NCBI GenBank assembly: GCA_964530215.1
Contig: CAZHAJ010000095.1
Span: 1-7,000 of the forward strand
Source of the DNA: JAAXTT01 sp964530215
Lineage (GTDB): Bacteria > Bacillota > Desulfotomaculia > Desulfotomaculales > Desulfocucumaceae
DNA length: 7,000 nucleotides
Direction: 5' to 3'
Numbering within the stretch: the stretch's first letter is position 1; each line of letters starts with the position of its first letter. This document shows, piece after piece, positions 5,739 through 7,000 of this stretch. The translations under genes and the position numbers were made by a program. The notes under the pieces are model-generated. The model made no database searches, had not been told where the DNA came from, and saw only the letters and a list, made by a program, of their open reading frames with translations.

Positions 5739-6512
5739 GTGATAAATCCCATAGCATTTACTTTGGGCCCCCTGGAAGTATGGTGGTATGGCATCATAAT
5801 GGCTTCAGCTTTCTCGGTAGGTGCTTACCTTGCGTACCATAGAGCCCTTCTTCAAGGAGTCAACCAAGATCACATTTTAAACCTCATAATAATAATAATG
5901 CCAGCCGCAATCATTGGAGCCAGATTATACTATGTTGTCTTTAGCTGGCAAAATTATATAGACAACCCTGTAGAGATTATTTCGATCTGGCATGGCGGTC
6001 TTGCCATTCATGGAGGAATATTGGGGGGGGTTATTGCCGGTGTTTGGTATATAAAGAAGCATAACCTCAATCCTTTTAATGTTGCGGATATTATTGCACC
6101 CAGCCTTATCCTGGGACAGGCTATCGGCAGATGGGGCAATTTTATAAACCAAGAAGCCCATGGTGGAGTAGTTTCAGAAAAGTTCATCTCGCTATTCCCA
6201 AATTTTATTAAGCAGCAAATGTATATAAATGGTCAGTATTATCATCCCACTTTTTTATATGAATCCCTGTGGAATTTTGCAATATTCCTTTTTTTGACGT
6301 ATTATTGGTCGGTAAGGAAAAAACCGGGAGAAATCGCAGCGCTATATTTAGTTCTATACTCCTTTGGCCGATTTATTATTGAAGGTCTTCGCACAGACAG
6401 CCTGATGCTGGGTTCGGTTAAAGTAGCTCAGTTGGTCAGTTTTATTTTGATTGTATCCGGAATTATAATCTTTTACATTATCAGAGATGATAAATTTCGG
6501 ATTAAAAAATAG
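5739..6512 (+). CDS. lgt: Prolipoprotein diacylglyceryl transferase
   Basis: Polytopic inner-membrane enzyme that transfers diacylglycerol from phosphatidylglycerol to the lipobox cysteine of pre-lipoproteins, the first step of lipoprotein maturation. From the GTG start it has 257 residues, normal for the family. Visible signatures are GPLEVWWYGI at the first membrane segment, HGGLAIHGG (about 85-93, holding the counterpart of the essential E. coli His103), GRWGNFINQE (130-139, with Arg131 and Asn134), HPTFLYES (169-176), and GRFIIEGLRTDS (210-221). About seven hydrophobic segments can be traced, with a short Lys/Arg-rich tail inside the cell. It has its own promoter and no terminator before the next gene, which begins 23 bases later, so the two are probably co-transcribed. 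A run of eight G at 6023-6030 lies in the coding sequence. Confidence 0.95.
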   Translation: MINPIAFTLGPLEVWWYGIIMASAFSVGAYLAYHRALLQGVNQDHILNLIIIIMPAAIIGARLYYVVFSWQNYIDNPVEIISIWHGGLAIHGGILGGVIAGVWYIKKHNLNPFNVADIIAPSLILGQAIGRWGNFINQEAHGGVVSEKFISLFPNFIKQQMYINGQYYHPTFLYESLWNFAIFLFLTYYWSVRKKPGEIAALYLVLYSFGRFIIEGLRTDSLMLGSVKVAQLVSFILIVSGIIIFYIIRDDKFRIKK

Positions 6513-6535
6513 TTTTATTTAAGTAAAGGTGAAAT

Positions 6536-7000
6536 ATGAGAGCTCCAAAAAGAAAAACAAAAACCAATAAAAAGAAGTCCGGCAGTTTAAATTACCAGTT
6601 GGCCGGAATTGCTCTGATCACCCTGGCGTCTTTGGGAACTGCCAGCATCTTCACCAACGGATTGGGTCCGGTGGGGCAATTATTGGTTAAGATCTTAGAT
6701 ATTTTAGCAGGGGAAAGTAAGTACCTGATTATCATCGGACTTTTCTTAATGGGTATAAAACTAACCTCGGAAAAAAGCAGAGTAAAAATAACCCCCAGAA
6801 CTGCGGGGTTTGCAATAATAATTTTAGTGATGCTAACTTTTACTCATATGAAAATACCCAGAGACGTTCTGTTTCAGCAAGGATTAATGGGTCGCGGCGG
6901 CGGAATAATCGGTGCCACCTCAACCTTTGTAATCATGGGCTGTTTCGGCCTCTTCCACCAGACGCCGTATCAGGACTGTTTTGCCAGAACCGGCACCGGC
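6536..7000 (+). CDS. FtsK/SpoIIIE DNA translocase, N-terminal membrane part, partial
   Basis: The first 155 codons of a frame open to the window edge. A very basic start (KRKTKTNKKKSG) precedes hydrophobic segments at about 21-40, 62-76 and 89-104, then the family link GGGIIGATSTFVIMGCFGLF (121-140). This is the four-helix integral membrane domain that anchors FtsK/SpoIIIE motors at the division septum, where they pump chromosomal DNA. The ATPase and gamma domains would lie beyond the window. The call rests on the membrane pattern and the GGG(I/L)(I/V)G motif. AAAGGTG lies 5 bases before the ATG, and lgt ends 23 bases upstream. After Phe140 (position 6955) the reading becomes polar and unlike the expected fourth helix, while the other strand shows a P-loop. 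The gene may therefore be broken or misjoined at that point. Confidence 0.7.
   Translation, partial: MRAPKRKTKTNKKKSGSLNYQLAGIALITLASLGTASIFTNGLGPVGQLLVKILDILAGESKYLIIIGLFLMGIKLTSEKSRVKITPRTAGFAIIILVMLTFTHMKIPRDVLFQQGLMGRGGGIIGATSTFVIMGCFGLFHQTPYQDCFARTGTG
6920..7000 (-). pseudogene. Fragment of a P-loop NTPase, open at the window edge
   Basis: Read leftward from 7000, the minus strand gives AGAGSGKTVLIRRLVEEAE, a textbook Walker A motif (GxxxxGKT, codons at 6997-6977) followed by the usual amphipathic helix. It then runs into sequence antisense to the FtsK-like gene and stops with TGA at 6920-6922, so the ATPase would be cut off soon after its P-loop. The 50 bases at 6951-7000 are 60% G+C, richer than much of the window. 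The start and family lie outside the window. Chance similarity is possible, but the FtsK reading on the other strand fails at the same place. Confidence 0.4.

Noticed and set aside
5925..6161. 78-codon minus strand frame inside lgt
   Set aside because: It is antisense to the most conserved Lgt motifs and has no independent signals.

Overview
The window reads as chromosomal DNA of a low- to mid-GC, spore-forming-type member of the Bacillota, most likely a Clostridia/Peptococcaceae (Desulfotomaculum-like) relative. The grounds are strong AGGAGG ribosome sites, sigma-A style promoters, GTG/TTG starts, a pyruvoyl-type arginine decarboxylase beside speE, a YflT-like stress protein, and an FtsK/SpoIIIE-type translocase. 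No named taxon can be proven from the sequence alone.

Left part (1-360): no protein gene. Positions 1-216 hold a G/C-rich, highly foldable block that looks like a structured non-coding RNA on the + strand. Its helices include one 10-bp pairing whose U-G wobble only works on that strand, and G-run/C-run ends that could close the fold. I cannot name its class. It is followed by a hairpin terminator that serves the leftward speE transcript.

Polyamine unit (361-1764, minus strand): pdaD (pyruvoyl-dependent arginine decarboxylase), then speE (spermidine/aminopropyl synthase), driven by a good promoter just upstream of pdaD and closed by the terminator at 235-270. Together they would turn arginine into agmatine and add an aminopropyl group to a polyamine. 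No agmatinase or AdoMet decarboxylase is in view.

Middle (1955-3415): a glycine-rich general stress protein (+) and an endonuclease IV-family TIM-barrel protein (-) converge on a shared bidirectional terminator. The endonuclease-like gene has its own promoter.

Right part (3602-7000, all +): a membrane-anchored peptide-type ABC substrate-binding protein with no permease nearby; an unrecognised 80-residue charged protein with its own strong promoter and terminator; then lgt (prolipoprotein diacylglyceryl transferase), followed after 23 bases by the N-terminal membrane domain of an FtsK/SpoIIIE translocase. The last ~45 bases do not continue FtsK. They read instead, on the minus strand, as a typical Walker A P-loop, so the right edge is either a real rearrangement or an assembly chimera.

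Two starts (speE and lgt) are moved a few codons downstream of the longest frame because the ribosome site overlaps or crowds the longer start. The start of pdaD is moved 40 codons downstream because its promoter lies inside the longer frame.
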